The notes beneath the pieces are model-generated. The model was not told where the DNA came from. It saw only the letters and a list, made by a program, of their open reading frames with translations, and did not search any database. Shown here piece after piece: positions 1-6,537 of a DNA stretch of 33,918 bases. Position 1 is the first letter of the stretch. Every line of letters begins with the position of its first letter. The stretch comes from Oscillospiraceae bacterium. GTDB lineage: Bacteria; Bacillota; Clostridia; Oscillospirales; Acutalibacteraceae. The DNA is taken from assembly GCA_031262125.1 (NCBI GenBank), contig JAISII010000118.1, positions 1-33,918 on the forward strand, written 5' to 3'. Both the position numbers and the translations under genes were made by a program.

Positions 1-1221
1 CAAAACGGCAAAATGCTTATGCTGGGCAACCCGCCCGCCGCACTGCAAACCGAAAAAACCGAAGCATTAATAAAAGAAAAAGCCCGGCAGGGGCTGCGTG
101 TTTTGGCAGTTTTTGATGAAAGCAAACTGTTGGGGATTATTGTTATTGAAGATGTTCTGCGAAGCAACGTAGAAAAAACCGTAGAATATTTTATTAAGCA
201 AGGTGTAGATTTAAAAATAATAAGCGGCGACAGTGCCGACACCGTTGCGGCAGTTGCACAAAAAGCAGGTGTGCCAAACACCGAGCATATTTTAGATTTA
301 TCGGAAATTGCACCCCAAGAGCTGGAAGAAAGCCATTTGCAAAACACTGTTTTTGCACGTGCAAAACCCGAACATAAAATCGCACTGATTAAGCTGTTTA
401 AAAAAGCAGGACGTTATGTTGCAATGACGGGCGACGGTGTAAACGACGTGCCTGCACTTAAAGAATCGGATTGCAGCATTGCAATGGCACAGGGCAGTGC
501 CGCCGCACGTGAGGTCAGCAACCTTGTGCTACTTAACAACGACTTTCAAAGTCTGCCCAAAATTGTCAACGAAGGTCGCCGCACAATTAACAATATCGAA
601 CGCAGTGCATCGCTTTTTATTATTAAAACAATTTATTCAATGGTGCTTTCGCTCATATTTATTTTTGCCGCTGCCGAGTACCCGTTCTCGCCTATTCAAA
701 TGTCGCTGCTTTCGGCGTTTACCATTGGGCTGCCCTCGTTTGTTTTGGCATTAGAACCTAACTTTGCACGCCCTGCACCGCACTTTTTCTTCAACATAAT
801 AAAACGTGCCCTGCCCGGGGCGACGGCGGTTGTTCTTACCATTGCGGCGTTGCTTATTTTAAATGCCGTTTTTGCGTTGGACTTCCGTGTTTATAACTCG
901 ATAGCCGTAATTGCAAACCTGCTTATTGGGGTTATGTTTGTAATTAAAATTTCGTTTGTACGCAAGCAAGAGGATAATGTGCTTACGCTTGTGCGTTACG
1001 GGCTGATTTCGGTTATTGTGGTGTGCATAACATTGTGCCTTACGCTGTTTGGCTGGGTTGTAGACATAGACCTGCGGATTTTTGCAAACCCGCTGCACTT
1101 AGTTTTGCTGCTGTGCGTGGTCGGCTTTGCCGTGGTTGCTTTTTATGGCTGTAATATGGTTTTGGGGCGGATATTGGAAAAAAAGGCTATTCGTAATGCC
1201 TTTGTGCCGCCTGCGGGTTAA
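1..1221 (+). CDS. Cation-transporting P-type ATPase, C-terminal part (5' truncated by window)
   Basis: The frame is open from base 1, so the gene begins upstream and the ATG at 13 is internal. What remains is the end of the nucleotide-binding and HAD phosphorylation domains followed by the C-terminal membrane bundle. The HAD hinge motif TGDGVNDVPALK is clear, preceded by a KIISGD segment and followed by the AMAQGSAAAREVSNLVLL stretch typical of P2-type ATPases. About six hydrophobic segments follow. In this family ATP hydrolysis drives cation transport across the cytoplasmic membrane. The DKTGT phosphorylation site and most ion-site residues lie outside the window, so the ion cannot be assigned. 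The 3' end overlaps the convergent cation diffusion facilitator gene by 35 bp, so two cation transporters sit tail to tail. The family is secure; the substrate is unknown. Confidence 0.93.
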   Translation, partial: QNGKMLMLGNPPAALQTEKTEALIKEKARQGLRVLAVFDESKLLGIIVIEDVLRSNVEKTVEYFIKQGVDLKIISGDSADTVAAVAQKAGVPNTEHILDLSEIAPQELEESHLQNTVFARAKPEHKIALIKLFKKAGRYVAMTGDGVNDVPALKESDCSIAMAQGSAAAREVSNLVLLNNDFQSLPKIVNEGRRTINNIERSASLFIIKTIYSMVLSLIFIFAAAEYPFSPIQMSLLSAFTIGLPSFVLALEPNFARPAPHFFFNIIKRALPGATAVVLTIAALLILNAVFALDFRVYNSIAVIANLLIGVMFVIKISFVRKQEDNVLTLVRYGLISVIVVCITLCLTLFGWVVDIDLRIFANPLHLVLLLCVVGFAVVAFYGCNMVLGRILEKKAIRNAFVPPAG

Positions 1222-2071
1222 CGTGAACCATACAATGCTTTATATCGGGGTAGTTTTCCTCCAGCTTGTCGTGTACGTTTTCGGCAATCTCGTGGGCACG
1301 AAAAAGCGTCATTTTGCCGTCGAGGCAGATTTCAATATCAACATACATTTGCGAGCCGAACAGCCGTGTTCGCAAATCGTCAACGCCAAGCACACCATCG
1401 CATTCAAGAGTAGTGCTGCGTATTTGTTCCAGCATTTGCTCGCTGCACGATTTATCGGTAAGTTTGGTGTACGCCTCTTTAAAAATGCCCCACGCCGCTT
1501 TTAATATAAGCAGACAGATAAACAAGCTGGCAATGCTGTCGGCAATTTTAAAGCCCAAAATCGAGAACACAATGCCCACCAAACAGCCCAAAGAGGATAA
1601 TGCATCGCTGCGGTGGTGCCAAGCGTCAGCCATTAACGCATCGGATTTTTCTTTTTTGGCACTGCGGGCAACTATAAAAAACGAGATTTCTTTAATTATT
1701 ACCGAAACGCCGGCAACAATAATTGCAGCAAAGCCCGGTGCGGGAGAAGTCAGATATGCCCCCGTGATTATTTGCATTATGCCGTTAAGCCCAATGCCCA
1801 AGCTGGTAATTACCAAAATGGTAGCCAAAATTATGCTTGCCACCGATTCTATGCGTTCGTGCCCGTAGCGATGGTCGTCGTCGGACGCTTTTTTGCCGAA
1901 GTGAACCCCCAGCAAAACTATAACATTGCTTAAAATATCCGAGCAGGAATCTACCCCGTCGGAAATTAGTGCTTTTGAATTTGCAAAAACTCCCACAACA
2001 AATTTTGCCGCTGTAAGAGCCGAATTTATGCCGATGCTGTAAAAAGCCGTGGCAGTAGCTTTGTTTATCAT
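1187..2071 (-). CDS. Cation diffusion facilitator (CDF) family metal transporter
   Basis: A proton-coupled divalent metal exporter of the CDF family, usually exporting Zn, Mn or Fe. About six transmembrane segments occupy the first 200 residues, followed by a cytoplasmic ferredoxin-like dimerisation domain ending near HCMVHVNP. Metal-site signatures are visible: DGVDSCSD in TM2, the HRYGHERIES loop, and ADAWHHRSDALSS in TM5, which carries the second HxxxD pair. The DxxxD rather than HxxxD form in TM2 would suit a Mn- or Fe-type member, but that is inference. I chose the ATG at 2071 (294 aa) over the track start at 2077, because the GGGG of ACGGGGATGTTT directly abuts the first ATG and is well spaced only from the second. 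A sigma-A-type promoter lies at 2135-2163. The 3' end overlaps the convergent P-type ATPase gene by 35 bp. Confidence 0.92.
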   Translation of the reverse strand: MINKATATAFYSIGINSALTAAKFVVGVFANSKALISDGVDSCSDILSNVIVLLGVHFGKKASDDDHRYGHERIESVASIILATILVITSLGIGLNGIMQIITGAYLTSPAPGFAAIIVAGVSVIIKEISFFIVARSAKKEKSDALMADAWHHRSDALSSLGCLVGIVFSILGFKIADSIASLFICLLILKAAWGIFKEAYTKLTDKSCSEQMLEQIRSTTLECDGVLGVDDLRTRLFGSQMYVDIEICLDGKMTLFRAHEIAENVHDKLEENYPDIKHCMVHVNPQAAQRHYE

Positions 2072-2134
2072 AAACATCCCCGTTTTTTGTCAAGTATCTT
2101 TAATTGCATTGTTTGCAATAAATTTTCTACTTAC

Positions 2135-2163
2135 ACTATATTTTAATTGCGGGGTTTTGTCAA
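2135..2163 (-). promoter_or_regulatory. Sigma-A-type promoter for the CDF gene
   Basis: On the minus strand TTGACA (2163-2158) and TATAGT (2140-2135) are separated by exactly 17 bp. The promoter lies about 65 bp upstream of the CDF start and nothing else reads in that direction. No operator-like palindrome is obvious between it and the gene. Confidence 0.7.
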
Positions 2164-2189
2164 CAAAAATTTGTGCAAACCACCTTTTT

Positions 2190-2342
2190 CTCCTTCCGTC
2201 GTGGCTACGCCACGCCACCTCCCTCTAAGAGGGAGGCTTTTTTACAATATTTCTGCATTCTGCATTTTTATTTCTTATTTGGATTTGCACAAACCACCCC
2301 GTCTTCGCTAAAGCGAAGCCACCCCTCCCCAGAGGGGAATTT
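2190..2342. repeat. Pair of GC-rich REP/MITE-like palindromic repeats
   Basis: Two related units lie in an otherwise AT-rich intergenic region. Unit 1 (about 2190-2237) has two hairpins, GTGGCTACGCCAC and CCTCCCTCTAAGAGGGAGG. Unit 2 (about 2290-2342) has CTTCGCTAAAGCGAAG followed by CCCCTCCCCAGAGGGG. Both are preceded by GCAAACCACC/GCACAAACCACC. A third related copy lies at 29291-29400. They look like short dispersed non-coding repeats of the kind seen in many gut Clostridia genomes. The 66-aa ORF of the track across them is not credible. Confidence 0.65.
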
Positions 2343-2385
2343 TTCCGCTACGCCGAGACTTTTAGCTGTTTAGCAGCACAAAAAC

Positions 2386-2414
2386 TTTACAACAAAAACC
2401 TGTTGTGGTATAAT
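2386..2414 (+). promoter_or_regulatory. Sigma-A-type promoter for the DUF3267/MGMT pair
   Basis: TTTACA (2386-2391) and TATAAT (2409-2414) are separated by 17 bp. They lie about 85 bp upstream of the DUF3267-like gene and just downstream of the palindromic repeats. The leader contains short direct repeats of AAATTG and a small GCCGTAACGGC hairpin. Confidence 0.7.
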
Positions 2415-2498
2415 TCAAATTGAAAATTGAAAATTGCAAACGGCAAATTATTTGTAGATAATAAATTTACGCCGTAACGGCGAAAGGACGGTTAAACA

Positions 2499-3068
2499 AT
2501 GGCAGTTAAAAGCTTACCTTCGGATTTTAAACAAGCAGGGGTAATTGACTTAAGCAAAAACAAAAAGCAAGCTTTAGGTGTGAACCTTTTGTCGCTGGTA
2601 ATAGCAATACTTATGTTCTCGGCTGCTTGGTATGCCGAACCTTTATCTTTAGCTTTGGATTTGAACACTTTAATAGTAGCTTTGATTTTTGTTGTGTGTT
2701 TGTTTGCATATACTACGCTGCACGAGCTTACGCACGGGTTGTTTTTCAGATATTTTTCTAAGCAAAAGGTGCACTATGGTTTAACGGGTATTTATGCGTA
2801 TGCAAAAAGCGATGCCTATTTTAAAAAAGGTGAGTATATTATTATTGGTTTGGCACCTGTTGTTTTGTTTTTTGTTGTGTTTGGCTTGTTAATGGTGTTT
2901 TTACCGCAGGAATATTTTTGGTTTGTTTATTTTCTTCAAATTTTTAATATAAGCGGTGCGGCAGGTGATATTTTTATGATATTCCACTTACGCAAATTTT
3001 CTAAAAACACTCTGATACACGACGACGGAGCAGGTATGAAGCTGTATGAAAAAACTAACGGTATTTGA
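2499..3068 (+). CDS. DUF3267-like membrane protein with HExxH metalloprotease motif
   Basis: A 189-aa integral membrane protein with about four hydrophobic segments (roughly residues 27-45, 55-74, 108-128, 132-150). The motif LHELTHG at residues 74-80 gives an HExxH zinc-binding signature at the end of the second segment, as in the DUF3267 family of putative zincin membrane peptidases. Substrate and function are not known for this family. The start at 2499 is preceded by AAAGGACGG at a slightly long distance, and the sigma-A promoter at 2386-2414 fits. The 3' end overlaps the next gene by 23 bp, so the two are probably co-transcribed. The family call rests on the motif, length and topology; protease activity is inference. 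Confidence 0.8.
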   Translation: MAVKSLPSDFKQAGVIDLSKNKKQALGVNLLSLVIAILMFSAAWYAEPLSLALDLNTLIVALIFVVCLFAYTTLHELTHGLFFRYFSKQKVHYGLTGIYAYAKSDAYFKKGEYIIIGLAPVVLFFVVFGLLMVFLPQEYFWFVYFLQIFNISGAAGDIFMIFHLRKFSKNTLIHDDGAGMKLYEKTNGI

Positions 3069-3363
3069 CAGAATTTATGAGGTTGTAAAGGCAATTCCAC
3101 AAGGCAAGGTTGCAACATACGGGCAAGTTGCCTGTATGGCGGGCAACCCAAGGTGGGCACGTGTTGTGGGGTATGCTCTGCATGCAAACCCCAACTCGGC
3201 AGAAATCCCCTGCCACAGAGTGGTGAACCGCTTTGGGCAATGCAGCACAGCATTTGTCTTTGGCGGCAAAAACGCACAGATAGATTTGCTGAGAAGTGAG
3301 GACGTTGATGTTTCGGATGAAGGTTTTGTGGATTTAAGCAAGTATCTCACCGATTTTCGCTAA
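3046..3363 (+). CDS. One-domain MGMT-family protein (O6-alkylguanine-DNA alkyltransferase C-domain)
   Basis: A 105-aa protein equal to the DNA-binding/active-site domain of O6-methylguanine-DNA methyltransferase, which removes alkyl groups from guanine O6 by transfer to its own cysteine. Visible landmarks are the helix-turn-helix stretch GKVATYGQVACMAG (about 20-33), the arginine-finger-like RWARVVGYAL, and the active-site IPCHRVV with Cys56. The N-terminal domain of Ada/Ogt proteins is absent, a size typical of alkyltransferase-like (ATL) proteins. ATLs normally have Trp instead of Cys, whereas this one keeps the Cys and may be catalytically active. The start ATG lies inside the end of the DUF3267 gene behind GGAGCAG, which indicates translational coupling. 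Domain assignment is secure; activity is inferred. Confidence 0.9.
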   Translation: MKKLTVFDRIYEVVKAIPQGKVATYGQVACMAGNPRWARVVGYALHANPNSAEIPCHRVVNRFGQCSTAFVFGGKNAQIDLLRSEDVDVSDEGFVDLSKYLTDFR

Positions 3364-3388
3364 ATTTGTAAATTGAGTAAATTTACTG

Positions 3389-3417
3389 TTGAAAACTGCA
3401 AATCTATGTGATATAAT
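3389..3417 (+). promoter_or_regulatory. Sigma-A-type promoter for the glycosylation operon
   Basis: TTGAAA (3389-3394) and TATAAT (3412-3417) with a 17-bp spacer stand 52 bp upstream of the GtrA-like start, directly after the end of the MGMT gene. This places the three glycosylation genes in their own transcription unit. Confidence 0.7.
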
Positions 3418-3468
3418 ATTTGCTATTAGAGTATTGCTAATGCTAAATAAATACAAAGAGGTTTTTTA

Positions 3469-3912
3469 ATGATTAAATCGATTTCAAACTATTACAGCAA
3501 ACATAAGGCTTTTTTACATTATTTGTTTATAAGTGTATTTGTTACTGTAATTGATGTTCTTGTCAGTTTTTTTGCAGAAAAATCACTTGCGGCATTCCAT
3601 CAAACTTACTCAACGCTTATCGCTAACACATTGGGTGTTGTTGTTGGGTTTATAATACAGTATTTTCTTGCTGCACGATTGGTTTATAATACAAACGATT
3701 TGAAAGCTTTTACCAAATTTCTGCTTACATTTTTTATGAACCTATGCCTTGCGAACATAATTGTTTATATATTTAGGTTTTGGGTTTTCAATGGCTCTGA
3801 ACACATGATTGCATTTTCTATAAGCAAATTCAGCTCTATAGTCCTCCCGTTCTTTTTCACCTATTTTGTGAGAAAAAAATGGATTGGCACAGGAAAGGAA
3901 GTACAGAAATGA
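3469..3912 (+). CDS. GtrA family membrane protein
   Basis: A 147-aa protein with four transmembrane helices (roughly residues 17-36, 48-68, 82-102, 115-134) and the GtrA-type first helix HYLFISVFVTVIDVLVSF followed by ANTLGVVVGFIIQYF. GtrA proteins are thought to act with a lipid-linked sugar, such as an undecaprenyl- or polyisoprenyl-phosphate sugar, in cell-surface glycosylation. The start has AAAGAGG eight bases upstream. The stop codon overlaps the ATG of the next gene as ATGA. Its neighbours, a GT2 synthase and a GT-C-like membrane transferase, are the classical partners of this family: sugar loading, flipping, then transfer outside the membrane. Confidence 0.88.
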   Translation: MIKSISNYYSKHKAFLHYLFISVFVTVIDVLVSFFAEKSLAAFHQTYSTLIANTLGVVVGFIIQYFLAARLVYNTNDLKAFTKFLLTFFMNLCLANIIVYIFRFWVFNGSEHMIAFSISKFSSIVLPFFFTYFVRKKWIGTGKEVQK

Positions 3913-4682
3913 CTTTATACGCTTATTTGCCTTGTTATAACGAGGAAGCAAATATTACCCCGCTTATTGAGGCTTGGAATCAGCAACGCTCTGCTTTGCT
4001 TGAACTGAATGTAGACCTTGTTATTATCGGCATTGATGATTGCAGCAGCGACGGGACAAAAGACTGTGTGTTGCGTATGGCGGAGCGTTATGATAATGTT
4101 CGGCTTATTTCACACGAAACAAACAAAGGGCTTGTTGGCGGCTTAAACACCGCTGTAACCGATTTTTATAAGCACAACGAGCCGGATTCGCTTATGGCTT
4201 TGATGGATGGCGACAATACGCACGACCCGAAATTTATAATTCCTATGATTTTGAAGATGAGAGAGAAATCCGTCGACTGCGTAATAGCCTCGAGGTATGC
4301 AAACAATGCAGATGTTGTGGGTGTGGCTAAAAACAGAGAGTTTTTAAGCGATATGGCAAAACACTATTACAAAATTATGCTGAGTGTTCCCAATGTTCAA
4401 GATTACACCTGCGGGTATCGCCTTTATGATTTTGAAGTGATTTCTAATCTCATAAAACAATACGGGAGCGAGCCCATTAAAGAGCAAAGCTTTGCCTGCA
4501 TGATGGAATTACTCTATAAGATATATCGTGTTGGTGCAAAATTTGATGAAGTCGGCTTTACCTTACGTTACGATTTGAAGCAAGGCGACAGCAAAATGCG
4601 TGTTATGAAAACTGTAATTAAAAGTTTGACCACTGCACCAAAACTGCGTTTTTCTCGTAAGTTAAAAGGTACGGTAAAATGA
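3909..4682 (+). CDS. Family 2 glycosyltransferase (polyprenyl-phosphate sugar synthase-like)
   Basis: A 257-aa cytoplasmic GT-A glycosyltransferase of family GT2. Landmarks are the nucleotide-sugar start YLPCYNEEANI, IGIDDCSSDGT near residue 40, and the metal-binding MALMDGDNTHDP carrying the DxD-type site, followed by VIASRY and the YTCGYRLYD acceptor-side stretch. I prefer the ATG at 3909 over the track start at 3879, because 3909 begins exactly at the family's first beta strand, overlaps the GtrA stop as ATGA and has GGAAAGGAAG upstream. It has no C-terminal membrane helices, so membrane steps would depend on its operon partners. The likely product is a polyprenyl-phosphate-linked sugar by analogy with GtrA-linked GT2 enzymes; this is inference and the sugar cannot be told. 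Confidence 0.9.
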   Translation: MTLYAYLPCYNEEANITPLIEAWNQQRSALLELNVDLVIIGIDDCSSDGTKDCVLRMAERYDNVRLISHETNKGLVGGLNTAVTDFYKHNEPDSLMALMDGDNTHDPKFIIPMILKMREKSVDCVIASRYANNADVVGVAKNREFLSDMAKHYYKIMLSVPNVQDYTCGYRLYDFEVISNLIKQYGSEPIKEQSFACMMELLYKIYRVGAKFDEVGFTLRYDLKQGDSKMRVMKTVIKSLTTAPKLRFSRKLKGTVK

Positions 4683-6226
4683 TAGCATATTTCAAGAGTC
4701 ATATAAATCGAATTATGCCTTATCTGGTATTGGGGTCTTTTGCCATAATGATGGCATTAACTACAAGGTTTTTCTATTTTTCAAGCGGCAATATGGGCCA
4801 CGATGCTTCTATTTTTGCGACAGTTGGTAATGCATTGCTAAACGGCAAAGTTATGTACACCGAAATTTGGGAAAACAAAGGACCGCTTCTGTATTTTATT
4901 AACGCTTTTGCGTTGCTTTTGGATTATAAACACGGGCTGTTTTGGGTAGAATTGTTAAACCTGTTTGTTACGCTAATTTTTGCTTACAAAACCGCCTTAA
5001 TTATCTCGTCTAACAAAAAATCTCTGTCGGTAATTGCGGCTGTGTTTTCACTTCTTATACTTACAGTTACCTTAGAGGGCGGCAATTTAAGCGAGGAATA
5101 TGCCCTCCCCTTCCTTACAGCAGGGTTATATTTATGTGTTAAATATCTCTATAATAATCTCTCGTTAAAGGTTAATGAGAAAATATTAATTGGTGTATGC
5201 TGTGGGGCTTGTTTTTTATTACGAATAAACATTTGTGCGTTATTTTTTATATTTGCTGTTGGCATCGCCGTTATTTTGATAAAAAGCAAACAATTTAAAG
5301 AGCTTTTGTCGATAGCGGGCTTTGCATCTGTCGGCTTTGCCGCTATTATTCTCCCCTTTTACGCCTACCTTATAGTGAATGGTGCTTTTTCTGCATATGT
5401 TGACGCAGCACTGTTAACAACAAACGCATTTAGCGAATTATTACCAATTACAGTAATCAGCAATGTTGCCGAAATGGTTTTCGCTACAAAAGATTCGGGC
5501 GTTTTGTTCATTGCTGTTGTGTATTTAATTGCGGTACCGTTTGCAAGTTATTTTGGAGTTTATAACGACCGAATTGCGTTTAGACGTTGTTTGTGGATAA
5601 ACTGGTTTGGATTGATTATTAATCTTTTTGCAAATTCTGTTACCGGTGCGTATCATTTGCACTATTTTATGACCTTTGTTCCGTTTTTGGTAATACCCGG
5701 AATATGGTTTGCTATGAGTGTTTCGCACATTTTTACAAAAATGGTACGGGATGACAAGCTCAAGAAGATTAGTGCACTTGTTACAACGGCTATTATGCTG
5801 TTTATCACCCTTACCGGATTTGTTCAAACAGTAAGGCAAATGATTAGTTTTTCGGATTATAGCAAGACAATAACCAAAAGTGCTATAGTTTCATATGTAG
5901 AAACTCGTACATCGCCGAATGATTATGTTCAAGTTATCGGTGATGTTACATTAAACTATAAAACGCATACCTTACCTGCTTCTAAATACCAATATCTTGT
6001 TGGTGGCAGGTACACCTACGCTGTTGTAAAAGAGCGATGCGAACAAATGGCTTCTGATATAACTGCTGTGCGACCCAAGTTGATTGTATATTCGGACCAA
6101 GGGCAGTATGATTATATGTTAGGCAGCGTCCCCAACAGACAGTCTTTTGAGAATTTTTTGTCTGCAAATTACACCCGTGTTGACGGTGTTGACGGCAATT
6201 ATATTGCCTTTTATATTAAACAGTAA
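4679..6226 (+). CDS. Polytopic membrane glycosyltransferase, GT-C-like
   Basis: A 515-aa protein with about ten to eleven transmembrane helices followed by a soluble tail of about 110 residues. The first external loop contains GHDASIF and then WENKGPLLYFINAFALL. An acidic residue followed by this kind of KGP...YF segment is characteristic of GT-C membrane glycosyltransferases (PMT/ArnT-like), which use polyprenyl-linked sugars on the outer face of the membrane. The start overlaps the GT2 stop as ATGA, so the three genes are translationally coupled. With GtrA and GT2 it would complete a pathway that makes, flips and transfers a sugar to a wall polymer, lipid or protein. The acceptor is unknown. 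Family membership is judged from topology and the loop motif only, so the subfamily is uncertain. Confidence 0.75.
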   Translation: MIAYFKSHINRIMPYLVLGSFAIMMALTTRFFYFSSGNMGHDASIFATVGNALLNGKVMYTEIWENKGPLLYFINAFALLLDYKHGLFWVELLNLFVTLIFAYKTALIISSNKKSLSVIAAVFSLLILTVTLEGGNLSEEYALPFLTAGLYLCVKYLYNNLSLKVNEKILIGVCCGACFLLRINICALFFIFAVGIAVILIKSKQFKELLSIAGFASVGFAAIILPFYAYLIVNGAFSAYVDAALLTTNAFSELLPITVISNVAEMVFATKDSGVLFIAVVYLIAVPFASYFGVYNDRIAFRRCLWINWFGLIINLFANSVTGAYHLHYFMTFVPFLVIPGIWFAMSVSHIFTKMVRDDKLKKISALVTTAIMLFITLTGFVQTVRQMISFSDYSKTITKSAIVSYVETRTSPNDYVQVIGDVTLNYKTHTLPASKYQYLVGGRYTYAVVKERCEQMASDITAVRPKLIVYSDQGQYDYMLGSVPNRQSFENFLSANYTRVDGVDGNYIAFYIKQ

Positions 6227-6336
6227 AGCGTTGTTATGACACAACATTCCAAAAAAATGTCAGATGGCAGATTGCAAATTTAATTATATAGTAACATTTG
6301 CAATTTGCCACTTGCAATTTGCAATTAAAATAATAC

Positions 6337-6419
6337 GCAGGTGTGGCGGAACTGGCAGACGCACTAGATTTAGGTTCTAGCGGGAAACCGTGCAGGTTCA
6401 AGTCCTGTCACCTGTACCA
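6337..6419 (+). tRNA. tRNA-Leu (anticodon UAG), CCA encoded
   Basis: An 83-base class II tRNA. The acceptor stem GCAGGTG pairs with CACCTGT (one terminal G-T wobble), followed by discriminator A and an encoded CCA. The anticodon stem CTAGA/TCTAG encloses the loop TTTAGGT, giving anticodon TAG at 6371-6373, which reads CUN leucine codons. A variable arm is present, and the T loop GGTTCAAGTCC is standard. The gene is complete and followed by a terminator, so it should still function. Its 3' part from 6370 on is repeated exactly at 19777-19827, which marks it as the integration target of the element to its right. Confidence 0.97.
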
Positions 6420-6420
6420 A
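6370..6420 (+). repeat. Left attachment repeat (att) within the tRNA-Leu 3' end
   Basis: A 51-bp sequence, from TTAGGTTCTAG to the CCA and one further A, is identical to 19777-19827. It covers the anticodon, variable arm, T arm and acceptor 3' strand. The flanking bases differ on both sides, so the repeat ends are sharp. This is the signature of site-specific integration into a tRNA gene with restoration of its 3' end. Confidence 0.93.
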
Positions 6421-6426
6421 TTTTTT

Positions 6427-6466
6427 TCGGGAAGCCCTTTTTTAGGGGCTTCCCGAATATTTTTAT
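6427..6466 (+). terminator. Rho-independent terminator after tRNA-Leu
   Basis: TCGGGAAGCCC and GGGCTTCCCGA form an 11-bp stem around a short T-rich loop, followed by ATATTTTTAT. It lies inside the left end of the integrated element, so the element supplies the terminator that now serves the reconstituted tRNA gene. It would also stop transcription of the convergent recombinase gene less efficiently, since the T tract is on the plus strand. Confidence 0.85.
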
Positions 6467-6537
6467 CGGCAGAAAAAACAAAAGGCAGACCCATCTAATT
6501 TCGAGGTGTATCAGTCTGCCAATCAGCCTATAAATTT

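Noticed and set aside
2173-2373. 66-aa ORF upstream of the DUF3267 gene
   Set aside because: It consists entirely of translated palindromic repeats.
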